Notes: generated from the sequence alone by a model not told the origin. DNA of 64,000 bases from CAWJNF01 sp963844235 (GCA_963844235.1 CAWJNF010000004.1:186001-250000), one strand, 5' to 3'; positions 25,283 to 33,653 are shown, counted from the first letter of the stretch. Numbers and translations are program-made.

Positions 25283-27397
25283 GTGGCGGGCAATGGGATT
25301 CCCACCGACGGTGCGTTGGCGACGGCCGGGTGCGAGGGACGTCCCGCGCGTGTCTTCGGGGTAGGACGCCTCGCGGCCGCGGGGCGCCGTGTCGGCGAGC
25401 TCGGCCAGCGCTTCGGGGCCGACCGGGCTCGGTCCGGGGCCGAGCTGTGGGCTGCCTACCTCGCAGCGGTGCCGGACGCGGTCGTGCTGATGGACGAGCG
25501 CGACCGGGTGCTCGAGTGGAACGCGGGTGCCGAGCGGATCTTCGGCTACCGCCGCAGGGAGGCGCTCGATCGTGACCTCGGCGAGCTTGTCCTCCCCCTC
25601 CGCGACCGCACAGGGGACAGGCAGGCGTTCGCCGGACGAGGCTGGACGAGCAGGATGGAGGGTTCTGCGGCCCTCTCCCTCCTGCTCGCCGAGCCTCGAG
25701 CGGTCGGCGGCCTGTTGGCCCGCTGCCTCGAGAGCTGTGAAGGCACGAACGCCGGCGGTCGGGTCGAGCTCGTCGCCCGCCGCGCCGGCGGTGAGGAGTT
25801 CCCGATCGATGTCCTGCTCGGTCGTGTCGCCGAGAAACCGCTCCGCATCCTGGCCGTGCTGCGGGACATCACGAAGGAGAAGCAGCAGGAGGAGGCGCTG
25901 CGGGCGGGCAGGAGCGACTGGCGAGCGCTGTTCGAGGCGAATCCGAACGCGATGTGGGTGCATGACCGCGAGACCCTTCGGTTCCTCGCAGTCAACGAGA
26001 TCGCCTGTCGTCAGTACGGGTGGAGCCGTCGAGAGTTCCTGGCGATGTCGGTTACCGATCTCGGGCCGTGGGAGCAGGAGCTCCTGGGGGACGAGTCGGT
26101 CGTGGCCACCGAAGATGAATTCGCGTCACCCCGGCTCGTGCGGCACGTGCGCGAGGACGGGACGACGCTCGCTGTCGAGATCTCCGCGCGCGCGCTCGTC
26201 TTCGAGAATCGGCCGGCGCAGCTCGTGCTCGCACATGATGTCTCCCAACGCCGCCAGCTCGAGGAGACGCTGGGTCGGGCCGTCAAGATGGAGGCGATCG
26301 GCCGCCTCGCAGGAGGCGTTGCTCACGACTTCAACAACGTTCTCGTCGTCGTCACCGGCTACGCAGAGCTGATCGCACGTCGAACCGACGACGTAGCCAT
26401 CCTCGAGGCGGTTCAGGCGATGAAGACCGCCGGCGAGCGCGCGGCCGGTCTGACACGCCAGCTCGCGGCCGTCTCCCGCCGCCAAGCCCTCGTGCCGAAG
26501 CCGTTGTCCCTCAACGAGGTCGTGCGTGGGCTTCGCCCGCTGTTCACCCAGCTCCTCGGCGCCGACGTCGCGCTCGAGTTCTCGCTCGCCCGGGACGCGC
26601 CGACGGTCATCGCCGATCCTTCCCAGCTCGAGCAGGTCGTCCTGAACCTGGTCGTCAACGCCCGTGACGCGATGCCCGACGGCGGGCGGCTCGCGATCGA
26701 GACGCACGCGCACTCGCTCTCGGGGAGGCCGGCGGACGAGCGGTTCGACCTTCCGCCGGGCCGGTACGCAGTCCTGCGGGTGTCGGACACGGGAGTCGGA
26801 ATGGACAGAGAGACGATGGCGCGCATCTTCGAGCCCTTCTTCACCACGAAGTCGGAGACGACCGGGACGGGGCTCGGCCTCGCCACCGTCTACGGAATCG
26901 TCAAGCAGTCGGGCGGCGACGTCTGGGTCTACTCGGAGCCCGGCGAGGGCACGGTGTTCAAGATCTACCTGCCGGAAGCCGACGGCGACGCAGACATCGA
27001 GACCATCGAGGCCACTCGCGATGCCCACTGTCGCGGAGACGGCACGATCCTGCTCGTCGAGGACGACGCAGCGGTCAGAAGGCTCCTGGAAGCGGCTCTC
27101 GCCGAGGACGGGTACACGATCGAGTCGGCGGGCGACGCCGACGGGGCGCTCGCGGTTCTCGACCGGAGGCCGGTCGACCTGCTCGTTGCCGACGTCGTCA
27201 TGCCCGGGAAGTCCGGACGGGTGCTGGCAGACGAGGTGACCGCCCGCTCGCCACGGACGAAGGTGCTCTTCATCTCGGGCTACGCCGGTGATGCGCTCGT
27301 GGCTCGCGGCGTGTCCGAGGACTACGCCTTCCTGTCCAAGCCCTTCGACGTCGAGGAGCTCGTCATCAAGGTGCGCAAGGCGCTTGGCCGCGCATGA
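25283..27397 (+). CDS. Hybrid sensor histidine kinase (PAS-PAS-HisKA-HATPase-REC)
   Basis: A soluble-looking kinase of about 704 residues. A first PAS starts near 52 (VLMDERDRVLEWNAGAERIFGY) and a second near 209 (LFEANPNAMWVHDRET). The HisKA phospho-His lies in GGVAHDFNNVL (about 347). The ATPase N-box VLNLVVNARDAM, then DTGVGM and GTGLGL follow at about 450-535. A C-terminal receiver domain from about 589 has LLVEDDA, a phospho-Asp in VADVVMPG and Lys in LSKPFD. This is the FixL/NtrB-like DFNN class. The start is uncertain; GTG 25283 is the best downstream candidate, with TTG 25133 and GTG 25154 in the same frame. Confidence 0.85.
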   Translation: MAGNGIPTDGALATAGCEGRPARVFGVGRLAAAGRRVGELGQRFGADRARSGAELWAAYLAAVPDAVVLMDERDRVLEWNAGAERIFGYRRREALDRDLGELVLPLRDRTGDRQAFAGRGWTSRMEGSAALSLLLAEPRAVGGLLARCLESCEGTNAGGRVELVARRAGGEEFPIDVLLGRVAEKPLRILAVLRDITKEKQQEEALRAGRSDWRALFEANPNAMWVHDRETLRFLAVNEIACRQYGWSRREFLAMSVTDLGPWEQELLGDESVVATEDEFASPRLVRHVREDGTTLAVEISARALVFENRPAQLVLAHDVSQRRQLEETLGRAVKMEAIGRLAGGVAHDFNNVLVVVTGYAELIARRTDDVAILEAVQAMKTAGERAAGLTRQLAAVSRRQALVPKPLSLNEVVRGLRPLFTQLLGADVALEFSLARDAPTVIADPSQLEQVVLNLVVNARDAMPDGGRLAIETHAHSLSGRPADERFDLPPGRYAVLRVSDTGVGMDRETMARIFEPFFTTKSETTGTGLGLATVYGIVKQSGGDVWVYSEPGEGTVFKIYLPEADGDADIETIEATRDAHCRGDGTILLVEDDAAVRRLLEAALAEDGYTIESAGDADGALAVLDRRPVDLLVADVVMPGKSGRVLADEVTARSPRTKVLFISGYAGDALVARGVSEDYAFLSKPFDVEELVIKVRKALGRA

Positions 27398-27695
27398 GGG
27401 CCAGACGTCCTCGATGCGGTCGAATCTCAGGCCGCTCGAGCCCTCGCCCACGCCCGCTCCCTTCCGGCGCGCCGGCCAGAGGAACGTGGCGCCGTCGACC
27501 CACCGCGTGTGCTCGAACTGGCGGACCAGCCTCAGACCGCTGCGCGGCACTCTTCCTCGAGCAGGCTCAGGTCGGGGCGCTCCGGCTCGAGGATGGCGGG
27601 CGCAAGGGTTCGCGCGGTGTACCGGCTACAGTCACGACTGTCCGAGGTGGGGCCCCGTCGTACCGGCCCCATCGGGGGAACGGAAGGGGGCTGTT

Positions 27696-28184
27696 GTGAC
27701 CGAGACACCTGGAGGCGCCATTGTCCGGCTGCCCGCGGAAGGCGAGACCACCTCGCTCTTCGGCGACATCTACGCGGTCAAGGCTGCCGGCGAGGAAACC
27801 GGGGGAACGCTCGCGGTGATCGAGGCCGCCCTTGCTCCCCGCAGCGGCGGAACGCCACTCCACGTGAACACGCTGGAGGACGAGAACTACTACGTGATCG
27901 AGGGAACCCTCACCTTTCAGCTGGACGAGAGCACCCTCGAAGCCCCGACGGGAACGTTCGTCCACATTCCCAAAGGCATGGTGCATACCCACTGGAATGC
28001 CACAGACGCGCCGGTCAGGCTGTTGGCGTTTCCCGCACCGGCCGGTTTCGAGAAGTTCTTCGCCGATCTCGCCGGGCTCATGGAGACGATGCCGCCTGGC
28101 CCACCGGACATGAGCCGGATCGGGGAGTTCTACGGGAAGTACGGTCTACGCGTGGTAGGCCCGCCTCCGAGCAGCAAGGGCTGA
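27696..28184 (+). CDS. Cupin domain protein
   Basis: A 162-residue single cupin. Motif 1 is GGTPLHVNTLEDENYYVIEGTL (one His retained, the second His position is Asn) and motif 2 is PKGMVHTHWNA. Relative to the other two cupins in the window the first motif is weaker (HVN instead of HxH), so metal binding may differ. GTG 27696 is preceded by GAAGGGGG. Downstream of the hybrid kinase on the same strand but about 300 bases away, so probably its own transcript. Confidence 0.8.
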   Translation: MTETPGGAIVRLPAEGETTSLFGDIYAVKAAGEETGGTLAVIEAALAPRSGGTPLHVNTLEDENYYVIEGTLTFQLDESTLEAPTGTFVHIPKGMVHTHWNATDAPVRLLAFPAPAGFEKFFADLAGLMETMPPGPPDMSRIGEFYGKYGLRVVGPPPSSKG

Positions 28185-28404
28185 TCCAACACGCTTCCAA
28201 TCCGGGCCGGACCGTCAGGACATGTCCGGACCGAGCAGCGCTCCCCGAGAGCCATCGGGATGCTCGCCAACTTGGACACGTCGTTCGGCGTGGTCGCCCA
28301 CCTGCGGATTGCGCTGGTCACCGAGGCGAGGCGTTGGAGCAACGGCTCCACGCGCTTCGCTGCTGTACGCTTGCCCGCGCCACCGCAGGAGGGAGGTACG
28401 GTCC

Positions 28405-28677
28405 GTGGCCCCCGTCACAGTCGAGCTCGAAACCATGTCGATCACGGTCGACACCGAAGACATCGAGTGGCTGCAGTATCACCTCGCGAAGCGCCCGCCC
28501 GATCACGAGTCTTCGGCTCTCCAGGAGAAGCTTCGCGACCTTCTGGTCTCGCCCGAGCCACGAACACTCGCCCTCGACGAAGCTGAGGCCGGCTTCGTAC
28601 TCGTCAACCTCGTCGGGCATGACCACCTGCCGGCTAGGCTCGTCGAGCTTCGAGACGGCATCGAGCAAGAGAGCTAG
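28405..28677 (+). CDS. Hypothetical small protein, 90 aa
   Basis: A small soluble acidic protein (ITVDTEDIEWLQYHLAKRPP, then LALDEAEAGFVLVNLVG), not recognised. The strong GGAGGGAGGT 8-17 bases before GTG 28405 decides the start and supports translation on this strand over the 123-residue antisense frame at 28318-28689. The 220 bases before it (28185-28404) hold no clear gene, only a possible hairpin CCGGAC-N11-GTCCGG. Confidence 0.55.
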   Translation: MAPVTVELETMSITVDTEDIEWLQYHLAKRPPDHESSALQEKLRDLLVSPEPRTLALDEAEAGFVLVNLVGHDHLPARLVELRDGIEQES

Positions 28678-28775
28678 GGCCGGAAGCACCCGAGTCGGCA
28701 GCCCGGGCCCGCTGAGCCAGGCGTCCAGCGGGCCCGTATTCTCGAGGCCGAAACGAGCTCGGGCGTTGCCTCAGA

Positions 28776-29306
28776 TCAAGGGGTCCAGCCGCCCGGGAGC
28801 GGTTCGCCGATCCGCAAGCCGAAGCGCTCGAGCAGCTCCGGAACCGTCTCGGGCTGCATCTCGAAGCCGTAGCGTTCGTTCAGCCGGGCCAATGCCTCCG
28901 GATCGGCTTGGAGCGCGCCGCCCAGGTCGACGAGCTCCTGGAAAAAGCGCTCGAAGCCGGCCGGCGAGATGATCTCGAGGATCCTGCATGGCTCGTCGCC
29001 CGCGTTCCAGAACGTGTGCCACTGGTTGCGCGGTTTGAAGACGAGGTCGCCGGGCCCGGCCTCGACGACGTCGTCGCCGAGCAGCGCCCCCATGCGCCCC
29101 TGGAGAACGTAGCTGTACTCGTCCTCGCGCGTGTGCAGATGGAGCGGTGCGGCGAGCGCGCGTGGCGACATCGGATGCTCGACCAGCGAGAAGCGCTCAC
29201 CCGCTTCGACCCCGTCGATCATGAAGCGGACGCCGATGCTGCCGAGGAAGCCTTCGTTCCCGTCTCCGGGTCCTACGATCTTCACGCTTGCGGCTGTCGC
29301 TTCCAT
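28776..29306 (-). CDS. Cupin domain protein, divergent partner of a TetR regulator
   Basis: A 176-residue cupin. Motif 1 is APLHLHTREDEYSYVLQGRMG (His, His, Glu all present) and motif 2 is PRNQWHTFWNAGDEPCRIL. The C-terminal tail beyond the barrel (ELLERFGLRIGEPLPG) resembles that of the other two cupins, showing they are one paralogous group. ATG 29304-29306 has AAAGGAG just upstream. It shares a bidirectional promoter with the TetR gene at 29388, which probably represses it. Confidence 0.85.
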   Translation of the reverse strand: MEATAASVKIVGPGDGNEGFLGSIGVRFMIDGVEAGERFSLVEHPMSPRALAAPLHLHTREDEYSYVLQGRMGALLGDDVVEAGPGDLVFKPRNQWHTFWNAGDEPCRILEIISPAGFERFFQELVDLGGALQADPEALARLNERYGFEMQPETVPELLERFGLRIGEPLPGGWTP

Positions 29307-29341
29307 CGATGCTCCTTTTGTCGGACAGTAGTGTCGCACGA

Positions 29342-29376
29342 AATATATTGCGGCCGCAGTGCTTTGTCAATATATT
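29342..29376. promoter_or_regulatory. Overlapping face-to-face promoters with AATATATT palindromes
   Basis: Minus strand: TTGACA (29365-29370), a 17-base spacer, TATATT (29342-29347), a full consensus sigma-70-type promoter for the cupin. Plus strand: TTGCGG (29348-29353), 17 bases, TATATT (29371-29376) for the TetR gene, whose ATG follows about 12 bases later. Each -10 element lies in a palindrome AATATATT that could also be the TetR half-site. The two promoters occupy the same DNA and cannot be used at once. Confidence 0.65.
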
Positions 29377-29387
29377 GAGAGACACAC

Positions 29388-30002
29388 ATGTCCAGTCAAA
29401 AGCGTCCCTACAGAATGATGCGACGCGCCACGCTCGAGGAGGAGACGCGCCAGCGAATCACCGAGAGCACGGTGGAGCTGCACGAGGAGCTCGGCCCCGC
29501 GCGGACATCGATCAGCGCCATCGCCGAGCGCGCCGGTGTGCGTCGCTCGACCGTCTACCGCCACTTCCCGAACGAAGACGCGCTTTTCGCCGCCTGCTCG
29601 TCGCACTGGCGGGCGGCGAACCCGCCGCCAGACCCCACCGCCTGGGCCACGATCAAGGACCCCGCGGAGCGAACCAAGACTGCGCTTCGCGAGCTGTACG
29701 CGTTCTATGCGCGCACACAGGGGATGTACGGGAGCCTGCTCCGCGACGAGCCTCTGATGCCGATCGTCGAGCGCCTCTTGCGCAACTTCCACAGCTACCT
29801 GCATACGATCGAGGACGTCCTCATGACCGGTCGCGGCCTGCGCGGACGCGCGGCGCGGCGCACGCGCGCGGCGATCGGCCACGCGCTCGCGTTCCCAACG
29901 TGGCGCTCGCTGGCTGACGATCAGCGACTCGCCGACGAGGATGCCGTCGCCCTGATGTGCCTGCTCGTCGAGGGCGCCGCGCGCGCGCACTTCGCTCGTT
30001 GA
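29388..30002 (+). CDS. TetR family transcriptional regulator
   Basis: A 204-residue regulator with helix-turn-helix residues about 14-62 (LEEETRQRITESTVELHEEL, then ISAIAERAGVRRSTVYRHFPNED) and a helical effector domain. It is clearly related to the TetR at 10843 (shared TVYRHFP, similar length and ending). No ribosome binding site precedes ATG 29388; with the TATATT box ending 12 bases earlier the transcript would be near-leaderless. Autoregulation together with the divergent cupin is likely from the layout. Confidence 0.85.
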   Translation: MSSQKRPYRMMRRATLEEETRQRITESTVELHEELGPARTSISAIAERAGVRRSTVYRHFPNEDALFAACSSHWRAANPPPDPTAWATIKDPAERTKTALRELYAFYARTQGMYGSLLRDEPLMPIVERLLRNFHSYLHTIEDVLMTGRGLRGRAARRTRAAIGHALAFPTWRSLADDQRLADEDAVALMCLLVEGAARAHFAR

Positions 30003-30073
30003 CCGAGGGGTCGTGAAACGGGGCGACGGATTTGCCTCGCCGCCACGAAATCACCCCGGGATGATTGGGCCGG

Positions 30074-30805
30074 TCAGCCGAGAACGTTGACGGCGCGGGC
30101 GATGACGAGGGCCAGCAGAGCGAGCGAGATGAGGGCTTGCACTGTCATCGCGATCTTCGCCCACGGGGCGAGAGGCATCGCGTCTGTAGGACTCAAGGCG
30201 GTCGCGTTCGTAAATCCGAGATAGAGGTAGTCGATGAAGCGCGGGCGCCACCCTGGCGCCACGACGTGCGGGTTGAGCTGCTGCGGGAAGGCAAGGTCGG
30301 GATACGGGGGCAAGCCGTGCGCGCGCGCCGCCGCGCCGCCGCTGTCGAGCTCCCAGTACAGGAGTGCGAACGCGATGTTGTTCGAGATCCAGACGATCGC
30401 GCCCGCCTCCAGCAACTCACTCGCCGAGTTCGTCTCGGGCCCGCCCGTGACCAGCGAGTCGATCAGAAAGCCCGTCGCAGCCAGCGCGCTCAGGCCCAGC
30501 ACCGCCACGAGCGCGATCCCGAGCACCCGTAGCTCCCGGGACCTGCGGGTGATCGAGCCGGGGTCGGCGATGACGAGCACCACAAGCAGAACGCCCTCGA
30601 TCACCGGGAGCGCCCAGTTCGGGCCGAGTCGAAGGTCGTCAGGCAGGAGCAGCGTGAGCACGATCGCCGCGACGACGGCCCCGACCATCGGCCAGCGTGC
30701 CTCGCCGACGACGCCGCCATCGCCCGACGAGCCGGGAAGCGGTCTGGTCGACGCCCGGTCGTCCTGCACCGGGGCAACGTACCGACTCCGTTCCGGGCGT
30801 GTCAC
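30074..30805 (-). CDS. Multi-spanning membrane protein, DUF1345-like
   Basis: A 243-residue protein with about five or six hydrophobic segments (for example MVGAVVAAIVLTLLL, VIEGVLLVVLVIA, VLGIALVAVLGLSALAATGFL, AIVWISNNIAFALLYW and the last MTVQALISLALLALVIARAV). The sequence DYLYLGFTNATALSPTDAMPL resembles the pore-like loop of DUF1345 and related two-helix channels. Function unknown. GTG 30805 is chosen because the longer frame adds a basic, low-complexity N-terminus. Confidence 0.65.
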   Translation of the reverse strand: MTRPERSRYVAPVQDDRASTRPLPGSSGDGGVVGEARWPMVGAVVAAIVLTLLLPDDLRLGPNWALPVIEGVLLVVLVIADPGSITRRSRELRVLGIALVAVLGLSALAATGFLIDSLVTGGPETNSASELLEAGAIVWISNNIAFALLYWELDSGGAAARAHGLPPYPDLAFPQQLNPHVVAPGWRPRFIDYLYLGFTNATALSPTDAMPLAPWAKIAMTVQALISLALLALVIARAVNVLG

Positions 30806-30980
30806 GAATCGTGGTCCCCTCGCCTGCGCGGCCAAGTCATGGCTTCGCAGCTCTGGAAGCGACCTACCCCGGAGCCGCAATGGCGGCGAACGGCGACGCG
30901 GCGACGGCACCCGCGACGCGCCGTTCTGCTCGCGGCCCGGTGGATGCAGCACCTGAGAGGAGGCCCCGCGGCCTTATTCC

Positions 30981-31760
30981 TCAGTCGTCGGTGACCTGCA
31001 GCACCACCTTGCCGCGCTTGCCGCGCTCGGCGACGCGGGCGAAGGCCGCACTCGCCTGCTCAAGCGGGAAGACCGAGTCGATCACGGGCCTCAGCTCGCC
31101 GGCGTCGGCGAGACGCGCCAGCTCGACGAGCTGTTTGCGACTCGGCTCGACGACGAAATAGGTCGCGCCGTCCACCTCCTCCGCGACGGAGACCACCCGG
31201 CGAGCCGAGCCGAGCGAGGCCAGGAGCACCTCGCCGCCCACCGTATCGAAGACGAGCTCGCTCGGGCCGTCCGCGGCGGCCAACTGCTCCCGTGCGAGCT
31301 GGACGGCGAGATGGCCGACGCCGCCGCTCGCGCCGGTAACACGCACGCGCTCGCCCTCGCTCAGCCCGCCGTGGGCGAAGAGCCCCTGCCACGCGCTGAG
31401 CCCGGCGAGCGTCAGCGCCGCGCTCTCGACGTGCGTGAGACTGTGCGGCTTCGGCGCCAACACAGCCGCCGGTACGAGCGCGAATTCCGCAGCACAGCCG
31501 TCGCGGTCGAACGGCATGAGCGCGAAGACCTCGTCGCCCGCCGCGACATCACCCAGGTCGGGCGCTATGTCGGCGACGACGCCCGACAGCTCGTAGGACG
31601 GAATCGCGGGCAACCGGTCCGCCGGCCAGGCCAGCTCGTCGCGCGTGAGCGCCGCCGCGGCGACACGGACCAACGCCTCGCCCGCTCCCGGGCTCGGCAC
31701 CTCGAGCTCCTCAACCACGAGCCCATCTCTGTACAAACGGACAGCCCGCATCGTCTCCAT
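30981..31760 (-). CDS. Zinc-free quinone reductase (MDR family) with internal deletion
   Basis: A 259-residue medium-chain oxidoreductase of the NADPH:quinone reductase type: ELSGVVADI, LTLAGLSAWQGLF and the NADPH motif VTGASGGVGHLAVQLA. Normally about 40-50 residues follow that motif (the next strands, with GADEVIDY). Here the sequence jumps from LAREQL directly to SELVFDTVGGEVL. The total is about 50 residues shorter than the usual 305-320. The deletion is in frame and would remove part of the nucleotide-binding fold, so activity is doubtful. ATG 31758-31760 chosen over TTG 31769. Confidence 0.75.
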   Translation of the reverse strand: METMRAVRLYRDGLVVEELEVPSPGAGEALVRVAAAALTRDELAWPADRLPAIPSYELSGVVADIAPDLGDVAAGDEVFALMPFDRDGCAAEFALVPAAVLAPKPHSLTHVESAALTLAGLSAWQGLFAHGGLSEGERVRVTGASGGVGHLAVQLAREQLAAADGPSELVFDTVGGEVLLASLGSARRVVSVAEEVDGATYFVVEPSRKQLVELARLADAGELRPVIDSVFPLEQASAAFARVAERGKRGKVVLQVTDD

Positions 31761-31790
31761 CGGATCCAACCTCTCACAGAGAATCTTGCC

Positions 31791-32435
31791 GCAACGCGAA
31801 CCATACGACCCGACGAACCTCTACCGCAGCCCGCCGACGAGCTGCAGCCGTTCACCGCCGAGCAGATCGACGCGCTCGTACTCGAGCTCGGCCCCGCCTA
31901 CGGGCTGCTCGTCGTCTTCGCCGCCGAGACCGGGCTCAGGACGAACGAGTGGGTCGCGCTCGAGCGGCGCGACCTCGACCGGGCCGGGCGGGCCGTCACC
32001 GTCCAGCGCCGCTACGCCGACGGCGTGCTGACCCCATTCCCGAAGACGCAGCGGTCGCGCCGGCGGGTGCCGCTGAGCGCGCGGGCGCTCGCGGCGCTCG
32101 AGGCGCTGCCGCCGCGGCTCGACACGCCGCTGCTCTTCCCCGCCCCGGCCGGCGGCTACCTCCAGCTCGCCAACTGGCGCAGCCGCGAATGGTACGAGGC
32201 GCTCGATGCCGCCGGCCTCGAGCGCCGAGGCCCCTACCACCTGCGGCATACGTTCGCGACCGAGGCTCTCGCCGCCGGCGTCTCGACGTTCGAGCTGGCG
32301 CGCGTCATGGGCACGTCGCTCGCGATGATCGACCGCACCTACGGGCATCTCGCCCGCGCCTCGGAAGAGTCGATCCCGGCCCGCCTCGACGCCCGCGCCG
32401 GCGCTACTGACGACGCCGCCAGCGGTCTGGACTGA
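31791..32435 (+). pseudogene. Tyrosine recombinase (phage-type integrase), C-terminal fragment
   Basis: The catalytic domain is readable: FAAETGLRTNEWVALERRD (first Arg), FPKTQRSRR (Lys), YHLRHTFATEAL (HxxR) and MIDRTYGHL (nucleophilic Tyr). The usual GH before the Tyr reads GT. The N-terminal arm and core-binding domains are missing and no ATG/GTG start is available; upstream the frame collides with the 5' end of the divergent quinone reductase. It ends about 100 bases from tRNA-Ala, the classic attachment-site neighbour, so it is a relic of an integrated element. Confidence 0.7.
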
Positions 32436-32535
32436 ATGCGGCCCGAGCGATTGGCCGTTGATTCGCCGTCACCGGCTGGACTCGCCCGGGCCGCCGCCGA
32501 CCGCAATCCCTCTATCCATGCGCGGCTGCGGCCGA

Positions 32536-32608
32536 TGGAGCGTACCGGGATCGAACCGGTGACCTCCGGCTTGCAAAGCCGGCGCTCTCCCAGCTGAGCT
32601 AACGCCCC
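32536..32608 (-). tRNA. tRNA-Ala (anticodon TGC)
   Basis: A full cloverleaf on the minus strand: acceptor GGGGCGT pairs with ACGCTCC (one G-T pair), D arm AGCTCAGCTGGGAGAGC, anticodon stem CCGGC/GCCGG with loop TTTGCAA (TGC, alanine), and T loop GGTTCGATCC. The discriminator is A; CCA is not encoded. Confidence 0.95.
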
Positions 32609-32669
32609 GAGCGGGATCACTGTAGCGGGCCCCGAATACGTCTCGGGAAACTCGAAGCAGGAGGTTGCC

Positions 32670-33137
32670 ATGAGGATTCGCTCGATCGTCGCCGGGCTTT
32701 CGCTGGCGGCAGTCGTCGCCGCGACGGCCGCTGCGGCTGGGCCGGAGAAGACCGCCTTCGGGACCGCGAAGAGCGGACCTCTGCAGGTTTCGAGCTCCGC
32801 GATCATGCTGCCGAGGTCGGCCGACATGCGCGGCGGCTGGATCAACGAAGCGGTGCCGTGCACCGAGACCCGGTCGCTCAGGGTCACGATCAGGATCTTC
32901 TGGTCACGCGGCTCGGCGACTCGGAACGTCACGCGGACGAAGACGATGACGGTCGACAACTGTGCCGAGGGCGGGCCGAACGTGGGTTTCACGCTCAACG
33001 CCCGGGCGAACGGCTTCGGCTGCCCGAACGGCAGGTGGCGGCCCGGCGATTACTCGTTCACCACGAGGACGGTGGAGCAGGCGACCGGGCTCGAGGCTAC
33101 GGCCGTCCTGATCCTGACGAAGACGGCGCGCTGCTAG
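32670..33137 (+). CDS. Hypothetical secreted protein, 155 aa
   Basis: A signal peptide is clear (MRIRSIVAGLSLAAVVAATAAAAG, cleavage near residue 23). The mature part is mostly beta-like, with three cysteines (PCTETRSLRV, DNCAEGG, GFGCPNGRW) plus a C-terminal Cys, so two disulfides are possible. It was not matched to a family. ATG 32670 follows AGGAGG at 32659-32664. A GGGCCGGAT-type palindrome (33144-33164) and a terminator hairpin follow the gene. Confidence 0.7.
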   Translation: MRIRSIVAGLSLAAVVAATAAAAGPEKTAFGTAKSGPLQVSSSAIMLPRSADMRGGWINEAVPCTETRSLRVTIRIFWSRGSATRNVTRTKTMTVDNCAEGGPNVGFTLNARANGFGCPNGRWRPGDYSFTTRTVEQATGLEATAVLILTKTARC

Positions 33138-33143
33138 ACGTGC

Positions 33144-33164
33144 GGGCCGGATGAGATCCGGCCC
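33144..33164. repeat. GGGCCGGAT palindrome, copy 1
   Basis: GGGCCGGAT-gag-ATCCGGCCC followed by CTAC, 6 bases after the stop of the secreted-protein gene. It is a member of the window-wide palindrome family. Confidence 0.8.
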
Positions 33165-33197
33165 CTACCAGCCGCAGACAGGAGAAGGCTGGTCGGG

Positions 33198-33217
33198 CCC
33201 GCCCGGAGGGCGGGTTT
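33198..33217 (+). terminator. Rho-independent-type terminator
   Basis: CCCGCCC-gga-GGGCGGG followed by TTTAA: a 7-bp GC stem, 3-base loop and short T run, between the plus-strand secreted gene and the convergent 106-aa gene. Confidence 0.55.
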
Positions 33218-33245
33218 AACGCCGTGCGTGCTGTCCGGGTGGGGG

Positions 33246-33566
33246 TCAGTCGCCCCAGTCGAATTCGCGCGAGCGGCTCCAGAGGTGGCCGTCGGTGTCG
33301 GTCTGGGCGAGCGTGGGGTCGGTCTCCTCGCCGGCGGCCGGGAACGCGAGCACGAGCTCCTCCTCCATCGAGATCGGCTCCGTGCCGGACTGCGTCTCCT
33401 CGAGTCGCGCTTGCTCCTCCGACTTGAAGAGCGGGTGATTCTGGAAGGGGTCTTGCGAGCGGTAGCCATCGATGGGCATCTCCTGCTCGAGCCCCGAATT
33501 GCGCCGCTTGAGCTCGAGGTGGTCCTCGATCACCTTTGCGAACGACAGCGAGTTCTCCAACGTCAT
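33246..33566 (-). CDS. Hypothetical acidic small protein, 106 aa
   Basis: Not recognised. The N-terminal third is helical (ENSLSFAKVIEDHLELKRRN); the remainder is acidic and probably disordered (SEEQARLEETQSGTEPISMEEEL) and ends FDWGD. ATG 33564-33566 has GGGAGG just upstream, which fixes the start. A dyad TGTGAC-N6-GTCACA (33632-33649) sits about 65 bases upstream, in the likely promoter region. Confidence 0.6.
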   Translation of the reverse strand: MTLENSLSFAKVIEDHLELKRRNSGLEQEMPIDGYRSQDPFQNHPLFKSEEQARLEETQSGTEPISMEEELVLAFPAAGEETDPTLAQTDTDGHLWSRSREFDWGD

Positions 33567-33631
33567 GCGTACCTCCCTCTCCGCTGACAAGCGCCGGATT
33601 CTAGACGACGAGCCTGCCGAACGTGTGCAGT

Positions 33632-33649
33632 TGTGACGGTTTTGTCACA
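33632..33649. promoter_or_regulatory. Dyad TGTGAC-N6-GTCACA
   Basis: A perfect 6-bp dyad with a 6-base spacer (GGTTTT), reminiscent of CRP/FNR-family operators although their classic half-site spacing differs. It is located between two minus-strand genes, upstream of the 106-aa gene, and could alternatively be a weak terminator of the upstream gene. Confidence 0.4.
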
Positions 33650-33653
33650 GCCG

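Noticed and set aside
27398..27620. Protein-like minus-strand reading after the hybrid kinase (for example RQFEHTRWVDGATFLWPARRKG)
   Set aside because: Two short frames look coding-like and could be a decayed gene, but no family was recognised, no start is evident and a stop separates them. Not enough to list as a feature.
28318..28689. 123-codon minus frame opposite the 90-aa hypothetical gene
   Set aside because: It reads moderately protein-like, but the plus strand has a strong GGAGGGAGG ribosome binding site at the right distance and the minus frame has none that I can see. The choice is not certain.
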